Of a stretch of DNA of 64,000 nt, positions 1 to 10,860 are shown one piece after another. Numbering within the stretch: the first letter of the stretch is position 1; every line of letters starts with the position of its first letter. The DNA lies in assembly GCA_030435675.1 (NCBI GenBank), contig CM059621.1, positions 4,092,001 through 4,156,000 on the forward strand. The letters are read 5' to 3'. This DNA is from Steinernema hermaphroditum (taxonomy: Eukaryota > Nematoda > Chromadorea > Rhabditida > Steinernematidae). Below the pieces are notes generated by a model. The model did no database searches. It saw only the letters and a list, made by a program, of their open reading frames with translations, and had not been told where the DNA came from. The translations under genes were made by a program, and so were the position numbers.

Positions 1-235
1 GAAGCCTTCACTGTGCCGCAAACGCCCGCGAAGAGGATGTTCGGCTGCCGGATCCGAAGTTTTGTCGAGTCCCAGATGTCCCGTGAAGCGCGCCGTCTCC
101 GACCGGTTCGACATCCACGCCGCTCCAAGGATGAAGCCGGCTGTAACGAGACATCCTTTGTTTGTCGATTATTCGGTGTCGTGCAAGGCGTAAGCCTTTG
201 ATTCACGAAATAAACTCGTAACTCGCTCGAAATTT
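1..235 (+). repeat. Dispersed repeat R2 fragment with simple-sequence tail
   Basis: The stretch with GTGAAGCGCGCC followed by a GACCGGTTCGACATC block recurs near 15220-15270 and, more diverged, near 57215-57260. It ends in a tail built on AACTCGTAA, which also ends other repeats in this window. The GGTTCGA core resembles a tRNA B box, which hints at a SINE, but no A box is convincing. The element enters from outside the window, so its left end is not seen. Confidence 0.5.
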
Positions 236-1117
236 CGAGACTCGAATAACATCTCTGGTTATATGTAAAACGAACAATGTGATTCTTTATACCTCGTAGT
301 TCTTCAAAACGGTCGAAATCTCTCTTACAGGTCTTTCTTACTAAAACGTTGTTACTCCGATTGCATTAAACTGTAGTAATGTCTTTACTGCTAAGCACGA
401 CGGAAAAATGCTGGTGCTATTTGTTTCTTTGTTTGATCGACAAGTTACGGACTTTTTACGTTGCATAGCCTTTCATGGCAATACCGACTACGGTAAACTG
501 AGTTAACGCGTCGTGCTTAACTTCTACTGTTGAAAACATGGATTATTCTTCCTTTTACTTTTGTTTCCAGTTCTGCTTTATGGTGATAGACTATTTTCCT
601 TGGATTACCGGTTAATCTGTGATGGTCTATGGCGGAGCCGTGGACTTTTATCACTGTCTCTGCGAATGGCGTAAACACCCTCAGCTGATAAACGAAAAAT
701 GTAAACAGAAAGTGCGTTTCGCCTGCTTCCAAAAAGATGGCTGCCATTTCTTCTTTGCTTTATGGTGGGAGACTGTTTTGGCAGAGACGGGAAAGATGCT
801 CGCAAAACGAAATTGGACGATGACCAACTTGAACAATCATCCTAACAAAGAAGAGGAGTCTATACTCTTCCAATAAGGTATGCCCACACGCTCGAACAAC
901 AGCAACAAGTAGAAGAAGCAGATAGCTCCGATTTTAAAGCTGTGCGGGCCAGACTGAATGCAGTATCGGCAGTCATGAATGCTCCGATGCGAATTAAAGA
1001 ATCCCGCGCATGAACGGGTGCCTTGTATTCGCATTCGCATACCACTTTTAGTCTATTTCTACACTGTTAAATTCAGCTGGAACAAAGGGTGCAATCGAGA
1101 ACCAAAGGACCGGAGCA
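236..1117. other. No gene recognised
   Basis: Short open frames only, none with a recognisable domain, signal peptide or splice structure that I would defend. Base composition is like the other intergenic stretches. Confidence 0.5.
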
Positions 1118-1177
1118 GGACAACCCTGCGCGGGACAACTCGCCGTGGGACAACTCGCCGCAGGACAACTCGCCGCG
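1118..1177 (+). repeat. Four-copy 15-bp tandem repeat
   Basis: Four head-to-tail 15-bp units of the form GGACAACTCGCCGYG; the first unit is the most diverged. It lies just outside the left arm of the inverted duplication. No function is evident. Confidence 0.75.
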
Positions 1178-1378
1178 GGGATGACAGAATGCAGGCTTCT
1201 AAGGGTTTGTCGATAATGTAGGTCCTAGAGCTAGGCTCATGCCTAGATATTTAAGGACTCAGCGTGCCTCTAAGCAAGAAAACAATTTTATTAAATAAAA
1301 ATAACAAGAGTATAACGGACAATCTTTCTTGGTTCGCTAATGTAAAGTGGTTTTTAAGCATCAAAAGACATCCGTGCT

Positions 1379-1919
1379 TTACGTGTTCGCTCGCTTGCAA
1401 ATATAGGGAAGCGTATATTGACAGCCATTGTTGTTCCAGCATCCGGCTACGTATTGTTGGTTGCAGATAGGGCAGTTGTCACTGAGCAGCTAAAACAACA
1501 ACATTAGTTGCGTTAATGTGCATGTGTCTCACCTGAACGCACTTCTCCCATGCATTATCGGGGTTTTCGGGGCACCAGTTGGTGTAGCCCCATGGCTGGC
1601 CATCGGCCCATTTCCACTGGAAACTTGAAGCAGGAGTGCCGTCGGGTGAGTCCGTGTACGCTCCGATCCAGGGTTGTCCACCCCATCTCTGATCCGACAT
1701 CATAGTTGCGATGACCTGGACGAACTCGTTTTCGTCAGCCGACGTGATGGTAACGAGCGCGGCTCCTTCGGCGACACATGCCGCTTTGGCCTCCTCGTAG
1801 TTCTTCTTTTCGAAGTAGTGCCTGTAGCAGGAATTGGTTTTTGGGAACAAGGCCCATCCTTCGGGGCATGCGGCACTGGCAACGGCAACCAGAGCCGAGA
1901 AGACGATGAGAGACTTCAT
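1379..1919 (-). CDS. Secreted C-type lectin domain protein (left copy)
   Basis: Two exons, 1533-1919 and 1379-1489, joined in phase 0 across a 43-nt GT..TTTTAG intron, give a 165-residue protein. It has a signal peptide (MKSLIVFSALVAVASA) and then one C-type lectin fold: CPEGWALF at the start, a WIGAYTD strand, NWCPENPD in the ligand loop and a C-terminal exon with CWNN and a final YIC. The usual EPN or QPD calcium/sugar motif is not seen in its standard form, so sugar binding is inferred, not shown. I start at the Met before the signal peptide (1919), 13 codons inside the longest frame. AATAAA lies on the minus strand at 1287-1292. The right-arm copy differs at the penultimate-codon region only (ANT here, ANA there). 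Confidence 0.92.
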
Positions 1920-1982
1920 TGTTCTAAGCTGAAGGTGAGGAGCGGTGGAACAGTGCACCTTTTAAACTGTTTACCGGCGTTC

Positions 1983-1992
1983 ACTGATAAGT
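1983..1992 (+). promoter_or_regulatory. GATA-factor site upstream of the left CTLD gene
   Basis: ACTGATAAGT, 64-73 bp upstream of the start codon of the minus-strand CTLD at 1919. A second GATA core (TTATCT) lies near 2026. In nematodes the extended TGATAA site is bound by intestinal GATA factors (ELT-2 class). The same 10 bp are kept at 38313-38322. Confidence 0.55.
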
Positions 1993-2029
1993 AATGGGTG
2001 GACCTAGACACTACGAACGCACTCTTTAT

Positions 2030-2850
2030 CTGAGTGTGGGTCGATGATCCTGCGAGGCGCTCTTTCCATCTAATCGACATCCAGCCGCTCAGACGTTGCT
2101 CTAGAACACCGGGCTCACAACAGTATATAGGGTCGATCTACCAACGAAAACATGCAAGTTCACACTTCGCTCTGCTACATTAAGCTGACCAAGACTATAC
2201 GACTAGGTTGTAAGTATACGCTCACCATATGTATCTGGACATTTTACATACCCAGTACAGAGTTAAAATGGCACACAACGCGGTTGCTCATCATACCTTT
2301 TAAAGAGACCTATATTCTACGAAATGTACTAGGTGGGTGAGTTCATGAAAGACTAAACCTTTATGGCACAGTATACAGTCAGTTCTTGCACATGTATGTT
2401 AAGTTTTGTTTGCGTAATTTCCTAGTAGAGCATTCAAAACCTGTGGGCATAAGCGATAGCAAAGACTCCACATGGCGTTCACTACTTATTGCTTGTGGAC
2501 TAATCGCTTACCGGCCAGGGCATATTTGTGCCTTGTGAGCCAACTGTGAGCCAATTTATCGCTAGCTCCGTGCAAAATCCGCCAAATGGTTCATGGTTAG
2601 GGGTTTCGGGTGGTCCCCTCTAGAATTTCCGGTGTTGCGTACCAATTTTTTCGTTATGTGTATTTTCCACAAATGCTCTTGGAAGTTCGTGTTTGCACGG
2701 TTTGCGCAGTTCAGTTGGATGGCTCCAACCATCTGCTTAAAATCCGTTTGTCAGTCACGTTCATCTAGAGTTTCTCCTGAGATGTGCTCTTGACCCAATC
2801 AGATGACTCCACTCATTCCGAAAAAAAGAATATACTTGTGTTTTGCAGAC
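2030..2850. other. Intergenic, within the left arm
   Basis: No gene recognised. The first part is the upstream region shared with the right arm; the rest holds short open frames without recognisable features. Confidence 0.5.
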
Positions 2851-3120
2851 GGCAGAGCAGACGTGGAAGCAGAACATTACGATTGCATCAGTGCTTCACA
2901 AGGGACTCAGTTTCTCTTTCGCGAATTATGGTCAAAAGACGATGCCACCATTGGAAGAAGCACGGGAAAATAAAAACCTTGAATCGCATGAGCCGTAGCG
3001 TCTCGCAGACGCAGATATTGCAGACGCTAAGGCTCATGCGATTCAAGGTTTTTATTTTCCGCTATTTTCACGAGAAGCACTGATGCAATTGTAATGTTCT
3101 GCTTCCACATCTGCACTGCC
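2851..3120. repeat. Nested foldback element
   Basis: Outer 46-bp arms at 2851-2896 and 3075-3120 are inverted copies with a few mismatches. Inside, 2965-2994 and 3031-3060 form a perfect 30-bp inverted repeat around a 36-bp loop that itself contains AGCGTCT/AGACGCT. The spacers are unequal (68 and 14 bp). The sequence AAAAAAAGAATATACTTGT stands directly on both sides (about 2821-2839 and 3122-3140) in the same orientation. It is not present in the matching part of the right arm, so it looks like an insertion or a local template-switch product. Confidence 0.75.
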
Positions 3121-3140
3121 AAAAAAAAGAATATACTTGT

Positions 3141-4196
3141 CTTTCTAGCACATTTGCGAGACGTCCTACATGACAACGAATCGAGTGCATAAGCCGGTGT
3201 TGGTGCGGAATTCGGATTTGCGCGCCTAAGGCGGCACATTTGACAACGCTGCTCATCTCGGATCCAGCTTTGCTTGTTTCGCTCCTTGTGAGACTTTCGA
3301 TGTGCCTTCATAGCAGATTTTATGCAACACTGCTTCTGGGAAAATGGCTGTCCGAAGCAACCGCTGTGCACTATAACTCTGCTGAAAAACAGACTAAATA
3401 AAACAGGTATATGATAGTCAAACGGCTTGAAGTATCCACCCTTTCGCAAAAGACGCTACACGTTACACAGCCAAACCATAGATACTGCAAATCCAGTGGT
3501 AATCATTCGCAGCATGCACTGTTCCATTCAGTGCTAAAATCTGTTAGTTGATTTACTCAAGCTTTTTGCCTAATCTGTATACCATGATATTACCATGAAC
3601 AGCCTTTCCTTAAGATGGAATACCGATGTCTTGTTAGGCAAGGCCAACGTAGTGTAATAAACAGAAGACAAGGAAATCGTGTGATCAAACGTACTGTTAT
3701 TGATCATACGATCGTATAGCGGATCACCTGAAGTGCGTCTGCTACACGGATTATCCGGAGAGTAGCCAAACATGAAGGTTATACAAATATGCGTCTCGAT
3801 CAGTCAACTATCGATACTGTTTGCCAATTCACATGGAGAACAACGCATGCGACTACAGCAGTCTTCACCAAGTGCCCAGTAGTGCAGAATCGGCAACGGT
3901 GAAAAAACAAATGTGTTCATCTACCTTAACGGACTGCAGTTGCTGATACCAAATTTATTCATAACTGAACAAATGGAAATGCTCATAAAGTAGAGCATGA
4001 AGTAAAGTAGTCAATCGCTGCATATGTATCGTGGTCAGTACAAGATGCTATGTAAAAAGGTCTGCGAAGATGCAAAATTCATCACCCCACGAAATACCTA
4101 CCATAAATGGACCATTTAGACCATTGTCCGTCCTGAATGCCGTGCCAGTAACCAATAAACAGGTTCTGTGTATTTTAACTCAAAGAAGCTCAAACT
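3141..4196. other. Intergenic, within the left arm
   Basis: No gene recognised. Blocks near 3338-3370 and 3680-3990 match the right arm (37245-37277 and about 36490-36790) in reverse. Confidence 0.5.
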
Positions 4197-4570
4197 GAAT
4201 CTAATGAAAGTCTACCGGGTCGTCAAACGAAGACGGGAGATGCGAAAGGCCGTCAGTGAACGAGTGGCTGACAGATTATACGGCTCAGCCGTTGTCCATA
4301 TCTAGTCGTGACTCCCTAGGCACAGGAGGCCTTTTGGGGACAGTATATTTGACAATCGAACTCACCCAATCTGAACTCTGTGGATTTTCTTGTTTATGGC
4401 ATCATGGAGCGGAAGGCATGTGCAGTCAAAAGCAATTCACTCGAAGCATTCAAATGCGCTCTGAAGAAGTTCTGGAATGGAATCACACCAGAAAAGATGC
4501 TGCGCATGTTGAACAATTTGAGAAATATCTCTTGCCGCTGCAATGCGATGAAATGGATATTACTCAGAAT
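4197..4570 (+). pseudogene. Mariner-type transposase remnant
   Basis: From about 4362 the frame reads SPNLNSVDFLVYGIME and continues for about 70 residues. This corresponds to the C-terminal part of mariner transposases, where the family has SPDLNPxDFxxW followed by LE; the aspartate of the catalytic DD34D triad is Asn here. About 4200-4290 reads as an arginine-rich stretch resembling the region between the helix-turn-helix units. The middle of the protein is missing and stops interrupt the frame. It cannot encode an active transposase. Confidence 0.65.
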
Positions 4571-4874
4571 TTTCTGTTCTTTTGCAGGATCGAAAAATAT
4601 TCTGGTTTGGTTCATTCGTGGAAAATATATGACTGTTTCTTCGAGCAACTGTATTTGTGGATCATCCTGTTCTTTTTGAACGCGGTTTCATACTGTGAAA
4701 CTCGGGAAGACATTGTTAACATTTTCCAATCACAGAAAAACGTTAGCTGCCCTTCAGTTCTTCAGGTGTTTCTCCCGCATTGTTCACTTTAAGTTTAATG
4801 AAGACGTATACAAAGCAACACTTATTGTAACAAAAACAAAAAGATCGCAAAAGTATCATAGTTTATGTTGGCCA

Positions 4875-5422
4875 TTAGTTTGTAGGGCGTTTGCAGACGT
4901 AGGGGAGCTGCGACTCGCATCCGATATTGTTCCAGCAGCCCATTCGGAATTGGTTACCGCAAATAGGACAGTTGTCACTGAGCATCTAAAACAAAATGCT
5001 TGTCAGAAGGCAAATACGAGGCAATTGGTTACTTGGACACAGCGCTCCCAGTAGCCACTCGGGTTCATAGGGCACCAATTGGTGTAGGTCATCGGCATGC
5101 CGTCTTCCCATTGCCAGTGGAGTTGGTCGTTGTTTGCGGTTCCAGGGGTGTCCGTGTAGGCTCCGATCCAGGGAAGCCATCCCCATCTCTGATCAGCTCC
5201 TTGAAAAGCGACCAGCCGGACGAAGGAGTTCTCAGCAGCGCTCTGGATGTCGGGAAGATAGCCGCCTTCCGCCTTGCAGGACGCCTTGGCGTCCTCGTAG
5301 TTCTTTCGTTCAGGGAAGAGACGGTAACAGTGATCCGTGATTCTCAAGTAAGACCAGCCCTCAGGGCAGACGCACCCGTAGGTGAAAGCCAGGAGTGACG
5401 AGATGATGATCAAAACCTTCAT
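4875..5422 (-). CDS. Secreted C-type lectin domain protein 2 (left copy)
   Basis: Exons 5033-5422 and 4875-4985 with a 47-nt intron give 166 residues: a signal peptide (MKVLIIISSLLAFTYG), then a single CTLD with CPEGWSYL, WIGAYTD, NWCPMNP and a last exon with DNCPICGNQFRMGCWNN and YVCKRP. The last base of exon 1 is A, not G as in the two other copies, so the donor reads CAA|GTAACC; Gln is kept but the splice site is weaker. Start chosen at the Met directly before the signal peptide. Paralogues: 35181-35728 (+), a rearranged copy at 43525-43937 (-) and an exon fragment at 62728-62835 (-). Confidence 0.9.
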
Positions 5423-5530
5423 GACGACAAGAATACATACTGCAGGTCGCTTTAAGTACCCTTTCCGAAGTTGTTGATGTCTGGGCGCACCGCTGATATG
5501 GGACCTGACGACCACCAAAAGTACATGTTG

Positions 5531-5554
5531 TTATCAGCGAAGGCGGTTATCATC
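5531..5554 (-). promoter_or_regulatory. Paired GATA sites upstream of left CTLD 2
   Basis: On the minus strand two TGATAA cores lie about 109-130 bp before the start codon at 5422. Both are kept at 35051-35073 in the right arm. Candidate intestinal GATA-factor sites. Confidence 0.5.
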
Positions 5555-5850
5555 TGATTCGTGTAGTGGTCTGTTGTAGCTTCCACCGTTTTATAGAACG
5601 CTACTTCTGAGAAATATAATACAGCGGTGCTGAAAAAAAAGATGATTCGGTAAATGTAAAAGTTGATTCGTTTAACGATCCGATGTACCAGTGACCACCA
5701 TGTTTTCCGCTGCATCCGAACTTCAGCGTTTTTGAATTACTCAAGTCAGTAATCACACTTTCTTCGGTATCGATGATTGTAAACACAAAGTGCGATCCAA
5801 CCTCTGCTTGTTATCACGCACCGGAATGAGTATCTGTTCAAGCAAAACTG

Positions 5851-5857
5851 TTATCAG
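5851..5857 (+). promoter_or_regulatory. GATA core upstream of the left CTLD-mucin gene
   Basis: TTATCAG (CTGATAA on the other strand), about 95-100 bp before the start at 5952. In the right-arm copy the corresponding sequence reads CTGATAG, so the core is altered there. Confidence 0.45.
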
Positions 5858-5951
5858 CGATTAGATTTTAGTCCTAGAAAACAGCCGCGCACCACCCACT
5901 TCTGTCCGAATATAAGAATCGTTTCGCGGAAGGAATATCAGTCAGCTTACG

Positions 5952-6801
5952 ATGGCCGTCACATTTCTGCTCCTAAGTCTCGGCTTCGTCTTGACGGCAG
6001 CCCAGTGCCCCTATGATTTCCAGTCGCTCAGCAGCGATGGATCTCAGTGCTACTGTTCCTTTGCTCAACCCGTTACCTACCAATCAGCAATCAGGATGTG
6101 CAGCAATTTCGGTGGCACCATCTCTATGACCCAGGCTGCTGCCGACGAAACGAGCCTTAGAGGTACAGCCTGCACACTCTAAGCACACATTGTTTGCTAA
6201 TTTAGATAAATTGCTGAAGAAGACTCAATGCTCTCCGCTCAAAATAGTCACCGGCTACTGGCATGGAACAAACAACGGGCAGTGTGGCATATACAACTTC
6301 ACCTCAAGCTCCACAACTTTCGTAGACTGCCTAAAGTTTTCGGAGATGCCTCCTGTTGCCGCCTACATTTGCGAGAGTGCTCCCACTGCCGCTCCTGCAG
6401 CCACGACCACCGCGGCTGCAGAGGCTACAACAACAGAAGCAGGAGCTACTACAACTGCAGCTGAAGAAGCCACCACCACGACAGCAGCAGAGGAGGCCAC
6501 TACTACAACTGTAGCAGAAGAAACCACCACCACGACGGCAGGAGAGGAGACCACTACTACAACTGTAGCTGAAGAAGCCACCACGACTACAGAGGAGCCA
6601 ACGACGACCACTGAAGAACCGACTACGACCACTGAAGAGCCAACGACGACCACTGAAGAGCCAACGACGACCACTGAAGAGCCGACTACGACCACTGAAG
6701 AGCCAACGACGACCACTGAAGAGCCAACGACGACCACTGAAGAACCGACTACGACCACTGAAGAGCCAACGACTACCACTACAGTAGCGGCTGGCGCATG
6801 A
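5952..6801 (+). CDS. Secreted CTLD-like protein with Thr-rich mucin tail (left copy)
   Basis: Exons 5952-6162 and 6206-6801 (phase 1, 43-nt intron) encode 268 residues. A signal peptide (MAVTFLLLSLGFVLTAAQ) is followed by a compact cysteine-containing domain of about 120 residues with features of a divergent nematode CTLD: CPYDF at the start, YQSAIRMCSNFGG, GYWHG.NNGQCG and a closing AAYICE. The C-terminal half is low complexity: units like AAEEATTTT, then about nine TTTTEEP heptads, ending TVAAGA with no membrane anchor. Such Thr-rich repeats are typical O-glycosylated mucin stalks. I infer a secreted lectin-mucin. The right-arm copy is 18 residues longer, in the AAEEATTTT block. Confidence 0.88.
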
Positions 6802-7029
6802 GTTAATACACGTAAAATGTGCGTATACATTTTGTACTCTCTGCATTCCCAGAATTTACAATAACTTTAAGAAATCCGCTATATAAACTATTGCTGTTTG
6901 GCTATAAGTCCTAATCGTGTCTATCGACCATATGTTCCACAAGCACTGAAATGGAATATTCAATACGCCATCATTCATCATTTACTTTTGAATTTATGGC
7001 ATCCACCATGTAATAATCTCATAATGCAC
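6802..7029. other. 3' flank of the CTLD-mucin gene
   Basis: Short AT-rich intergenic stretch, partly shared with the right arm (33540-33661). No gene. Confidence 0.5.
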
Positions 7030-7260
7030 AAAGAAGAACCGTAGATCACTGTAGTCGCTGCTTCTCTTTTTTCTTCGGCGCAGGGCACGACGTCGGACTT
7101 GAAGGCGACTATCCATGGGTGTCCGCGGGCTCAATCCGGGAGCAGCGCGATGGTAGACTCCCATCTTTGGATCAGCTGACGGTACAGGCTTCGAAGTTGG
7201 AGTGATTCCTTGTCTTCAGTGGGCGGCGCGGGTGGGCGGCGCGGGTGGTCGGACGGTGCA
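7030..7260 (-). repeat. R1 dispersed repeat fragment
   Basis: Contains the R1 landmarks: TGCACAAAGAAGAACCGTAG, a CTTCTTTTTTCTTCGGC block and GTGTCCGCGGGC. They occur in the same order as in the copies at 25700, 26515, 42555, 50990 and 61990. Confidence 0.5.
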
Positions 7261-7329
7261 GACGGTCTTCTTAACAAGATATAATTTGGCTTACGTTCCA
7301 CACCAGCACAACACCGAAAATGGAGAAAC

Positions 7330-7740
7330 AGAGGATGTTTGACACTGCTTCATCCCTGGCGTGGCGCTGAGGTCGAACCGGTCGCTAGAAAAATGGCGGC
7401 GGACCATCGTAAAAAAATGAACTGGCGGCGGAACATCGTTTGCAAAACAGCGGACGCTTCTGAGCTTGCAGCTGAAGGTCCCTGGTCCGGGAGTTGCGTC
7501 TTCGATGGTGGTGGCGTCCTCTGAGCGTCGGCGACCTTCTGGATGACTTCTCACGTGGCCGGATTCTTGACGTCGAACATCTTGTTGTCAGCGGTGGTGG
7601 GACTACGGCTTCCGGGTGTCCCAATTCCCTCTGGAATCCGGAAAACTCACACATGCCACAGGGTTTGCTGTTTGACCAACCGGCCCTCAGAGAGCAACCG
7701 GAGGGACCGACCGCTCGACACGAGTGCGTCTTTCAGTGTC
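7330..7740 (-). repeat. R2 dispersed repeat
   Basis: Matches 14950-15280 in reverse: the blocks around GACGCCACCACCGTCGAAGA, the TTGTTGTCAGCGGTGGTGG block and GGTCGAACCGGTCGC all recur. A shorter copy of its right part is at about 62930-63090. Confidence 0.55.
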
Positions 7741-7799
7741 GCACTAATATTTATATAAAACCCTTTACACCACTAACATTTAATGAGTTACAGATTGAT

Positions 7800-7875
7800 A
7801 TCTATCACGTCGGTACGCACATCGCAGTGCGGTAATAAACATAGTGTTTTCTATTGATTCAGGTCTCCCTTCAAT
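7800..7875 (+). repeat. 75-bp repeat, also at 8812-8888
   Basis: The segment from CGGTACGCACATCGCAGTGC through CAGGTCTCCCTTCAATCG appears again about 1 kb downstream in the same orientation, and in reverse in the right arm near 32640-32740. The second direct copy lies outside the inner end of the arm. Confidence 0.7.
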
Positions 7876-8075
7876 CGCGTCTCCGTCTCCCTTCAATCGA
7901 TTGGGCAGATATTGTGGTTTTGTTAAGGGAGAGTGCCGTGAGACAACGAACGTTTCTATGGTGGGCCGATCTCAAATTACCATTTGTTTCAGTACGGCTG
8001 TGGAAATCGTGCAGCCATTCTCAAATCATGGATGTCGACCGCTCTGAGACCTTGTTGTACAAATATGTAAGTTCC

Positions 8076-9056
8076 GGAAGAGACCTACTTTTTGTTTTAT
8101 GCCTGCTATGTACTGTTTTGAAACTTGAAACATACTGATGCTCCCAACTTGTTAGAAGTTTGCAATTGTTATTGCTACGATCTATGGGGCTGGTGTATTG
8201 CTATCACTTTAAAGATTCTAAGTTTTGAGCTGAAACCCCGATTGCTCTTTTAAAAGCAACCACACACATCGAGCTGAAAATTTCTCGAAGTAATGATGAC
8301 GACGACCATGTAGTCCGGAAATGCTCAATGCTGATTTTTGTTCGTTGTCTATTTTCGTACTGCAGACTTTGTTTGCAAAATCAAACAGGTTGCGAAATAG
8401 ACAATGGTGGAAATGTTCAGGCACCAGCTGCGATTGTTTAATCAAATAGCATTGCCAAAGATATGTACCTTTTTGCTAACAAAAACCCATTTTTATAAAC
8501 AGTCCTCGAACCCAATTACGAACTTCCTAAGCAACCATTTCCAAACGCCCGTTACTTTTGTGAGTTTAAAAATTTGGCACGGGAGACACGAACCAGAATG
8601 TAGCATTTTCCGGCCAACGGCACTTACATAAAGCTGAGCGCACCCTGGTATTTCAAGCATATCACCGATTATCAGTCAAATTTCTTGTAATGAAATATTT
8701 ATTGTTTTTACGGTCGCTAGATCACTAATTACCATCTGCTTGAGAACAGCTGCGGAAAGCATGCGGTAGCTGCGATAGCCGCCTTTTGTTAGAATGCCAT
8801 TTTTATCTAATAATATTTATATCGGTACGCACATCGCAGTGCGGTGATAAACATAGTGTTTTCTATTGATTCAGGTCTCCCTTCAATCGGGCCATTTTTA
8901 TCACCAGCCGAACCGCGTGCGTCATGATTTTAGTCATCAATTCTATTCTCCTTTACGGGACCATCGGCAGGTCCGTTCCTGTTCTCGCTAATCCTGCGGA
9001 ACAGCCAGGAGACTCGCCAATACACTACATTTTTAATGAGATCGCATATCTTCTTA
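8076..9056. other. Inner flank of the left arm, no gene
   Basis: Apart from the second 75-bp repeat copy at 8812-8888, nothing recognisable. Open frames are short and lack features. Confidence 0.5.
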
Positions 9057-9480
9057 AGGCCCGTTTATACTCTGCGCGGCAGAAAACCCCATTTTTTGTG
9101 CCGCTTAGCTTGTCTACGTGTTACTATTTTCGCAAAAAAAACCAAATAAAACTGTACAGTCCTGATGCTTTCGGACCGGGCTATCAAACCATCATCAGAA
9201 AAAAATTTTAGGTTAACTTTACGTAGGTTAACTTAACTGCCGCTTAGCTTTAACTTGACTGCCGCGCAGCGACGCGACACAGCTCAAGTTGAAGCTAAGC
9301 GACAGACAACTTAACCTGCATGGCATGTCCCAAAAAAATTTTTCTTTTGATGGTTTGATAGGCCGATCCGAAAGCATCATGACTGCGAAGTCTTATTTGG
9401 TTTAGTGTAAATAATCACACGTAGACAAGCTAAGCGACACAAAAATGGGGTTTTCTGCCGCGCAGAGTATAAACGGGCCT
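9057..9480. mobile_element. PIF/Harbinger-like foldback MITE
   Basis: A 424-bp element with very long terminal inverted repeats. It begins AGGCCCGTTTATACTCTGCG and ends in the reverse complement of that. Pairing continues inward for well over 100 bp (AGACAAGCTAAGCGACA blocks, GATGGTTTGATAG blocks). TTA stands directly on each side (9054-9056 and 9481-9483). A 3-bp TTA duplication with GGCCCGTTT-type ends fits the PIF/Harbinger superfamily. It has no coding capacity and would depend on a transposase elsewhere. Confidence 0.8.
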
Positions 9481-9483
9481 TTA

Positions 9484-10860
9484 CGAGTTCTCGTTATTAG
9501 GACGTTCGACAATCGGGCTTGAGCACCAATTTACTTTTCTGTTGTTTTCGCTTACCCTAAAATTTTGCTCCCGAATGGAATTTATTCAGTATAGTACTCT
9601 CCGCGATCACAACACGACCTGACAGACACGAAACTCTTTATTCGCCGAAGAGCACACACTCCCGCAGTTGTCGTACTGTGGAACGGGCCAAAATGCGCTT
9701 TTTGGTCTTCACGCGGGGGCTCAGGGCTGGTCGCCGGTCTTGGGGCCAATGTTCAGTGTTCAGCTTATTCGGATATACGCGTGAAACGTCGTGCGTCATC
9801 TTTTTAGTATAAACTATAGTCGAGAATAACTCGCTGCCAGCCGCCTAGCCTCTAGGGGTGCTTTTGTTGAGGTTTTGCTTTGAGGTCGTCGCAAATGATA
9901 TGCTCTACTTATCAAGTTTACATAAAATGAATTTTTTAAAAATGGCAGTTTTTGCCTGCGGTTTGCTGATAGAAGTTTATACTGGTAATCACGCTATTAC
10001 AATTAAAAAAATTATGGTTCCAGGTGATCGAGGCCGCAAGTTGCCCTGTCTGTGGTTCTTACTTCCGATTTGGAAGATTCTGGCTGGAATGTAAGTATAC
10101 TGTTTACGATGGCTTAGCTTAATGAGTGCCGGTTGCAGATCTGCCGACAACGACCCTGTGTGTGGTTCCTACTTCCGAAAAAGACGATGTCAGTTGTAGT
10201 GGAGGGTGTAGTGCCCAAGCGCTACACTGCTCTTCATAACGTTCAATTTGGTCTGCTTTGATGTATTATTGGTTATTCCGCGGTAATAAATTACATGTTC
10301 TTGTTTGTTTATGCCTAGAGAGGAATAAGTATTTAAATGAAGTGACCATATGAACTATAACTCTCCCTTATAAGAGTTGGAAATGTATTGTTGCATAGTT
10401 TTCGATTTATAGTTCACGTGGTCCTTTAACAATAGAGAACTGCAACACAACAGTCATAGGTATTGTAGACGCAGACCACCATGTGGCCAGGGAATAGACG
10501 GAGATTTGTGCACTTAGATTTGGATATTAGCTCCGAGTAAACGTAAACATCTTGGAACCAAAAAATACATTACTGATTGCTTATCTTATCTTGTAGATTA
10601 CGGCTCACGGAGCGTGCGCCCAAACGACATGTAGTCTAAGGAGCGCTATCCAGTTGTTTCTTGCCAGGGATTAGGGATCGTTAGAGACGCCTATACGATA
10701 AAAGACTAGCTTTAATGGGGTCAAATCAAGATAATGGTTGTGGATTCTTGCATCGGCGAATAACGACGTTATCTGACACAGTGTAACGGATCTACAGCCT
10801 TTAGCTGCCTTTAATTTATCTCAGTGCATTCAATGGTATTTTTCTACAGGTTAGTGTTGT
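9484..10860. other. Intergenic, no gene recognised
   Basis: Two diverged copies of a TGTGGTTCYTACTTCCGA block occur near 10051-10074 and 10158-10180. Open frames are short and featureless. Confidence 0.45.

Larger units (their letters stand above)
1255..8075 (+). repeat. Left arm of a large inverted duplication
   Basis: This stretch matches 32457-39025 in reverse orientation. Anchor points are the two CTLD genes, the CTLD-mucin gene, a block around 3338-3370 matching 37245-37277, a block around 3680-3900 matching about 36570-36790, and 7861-8070 matching 32460-32680. Paired coordinates sum to about 40300-40620, so the order is kept and only small indels differ. The coding blocks are nearly identical, while the DNA between genes is more diverged and has different insertions in each arm, such as the foldback at 2851-3120 and the mariner remnant at 4197-4570 on this side only. 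Confidence 0.9.

Noticed and set aside
4256..4792. 178-codon open frame overlapping the mariner remnant
   Set aside because: The mariner similarity is in another frame; this one has no recognisable domain and no splice structure.
5000..5398. 132-codon plus-strand frame opposite CTLD 2 (also 35205-35603)
   Set aside because: Conserved in all copies only because the sense CTLD is conserved; no signal peptide or domain of its own.
6331..6846. Long open frames antisense to the mucin repeats (also 33617-34186)
   Set aside because: They are created by the 21-bp and 27-bp repeat units of the sense gene, which leave all frames open; no start, signal or splice evidence supports them.
9858..10094. 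Open frame with a hydrophobic start
   Set aside because: No cleavage-site pattern, no domain, and the sequence around it contains a diverged internal duplication; likely chance.
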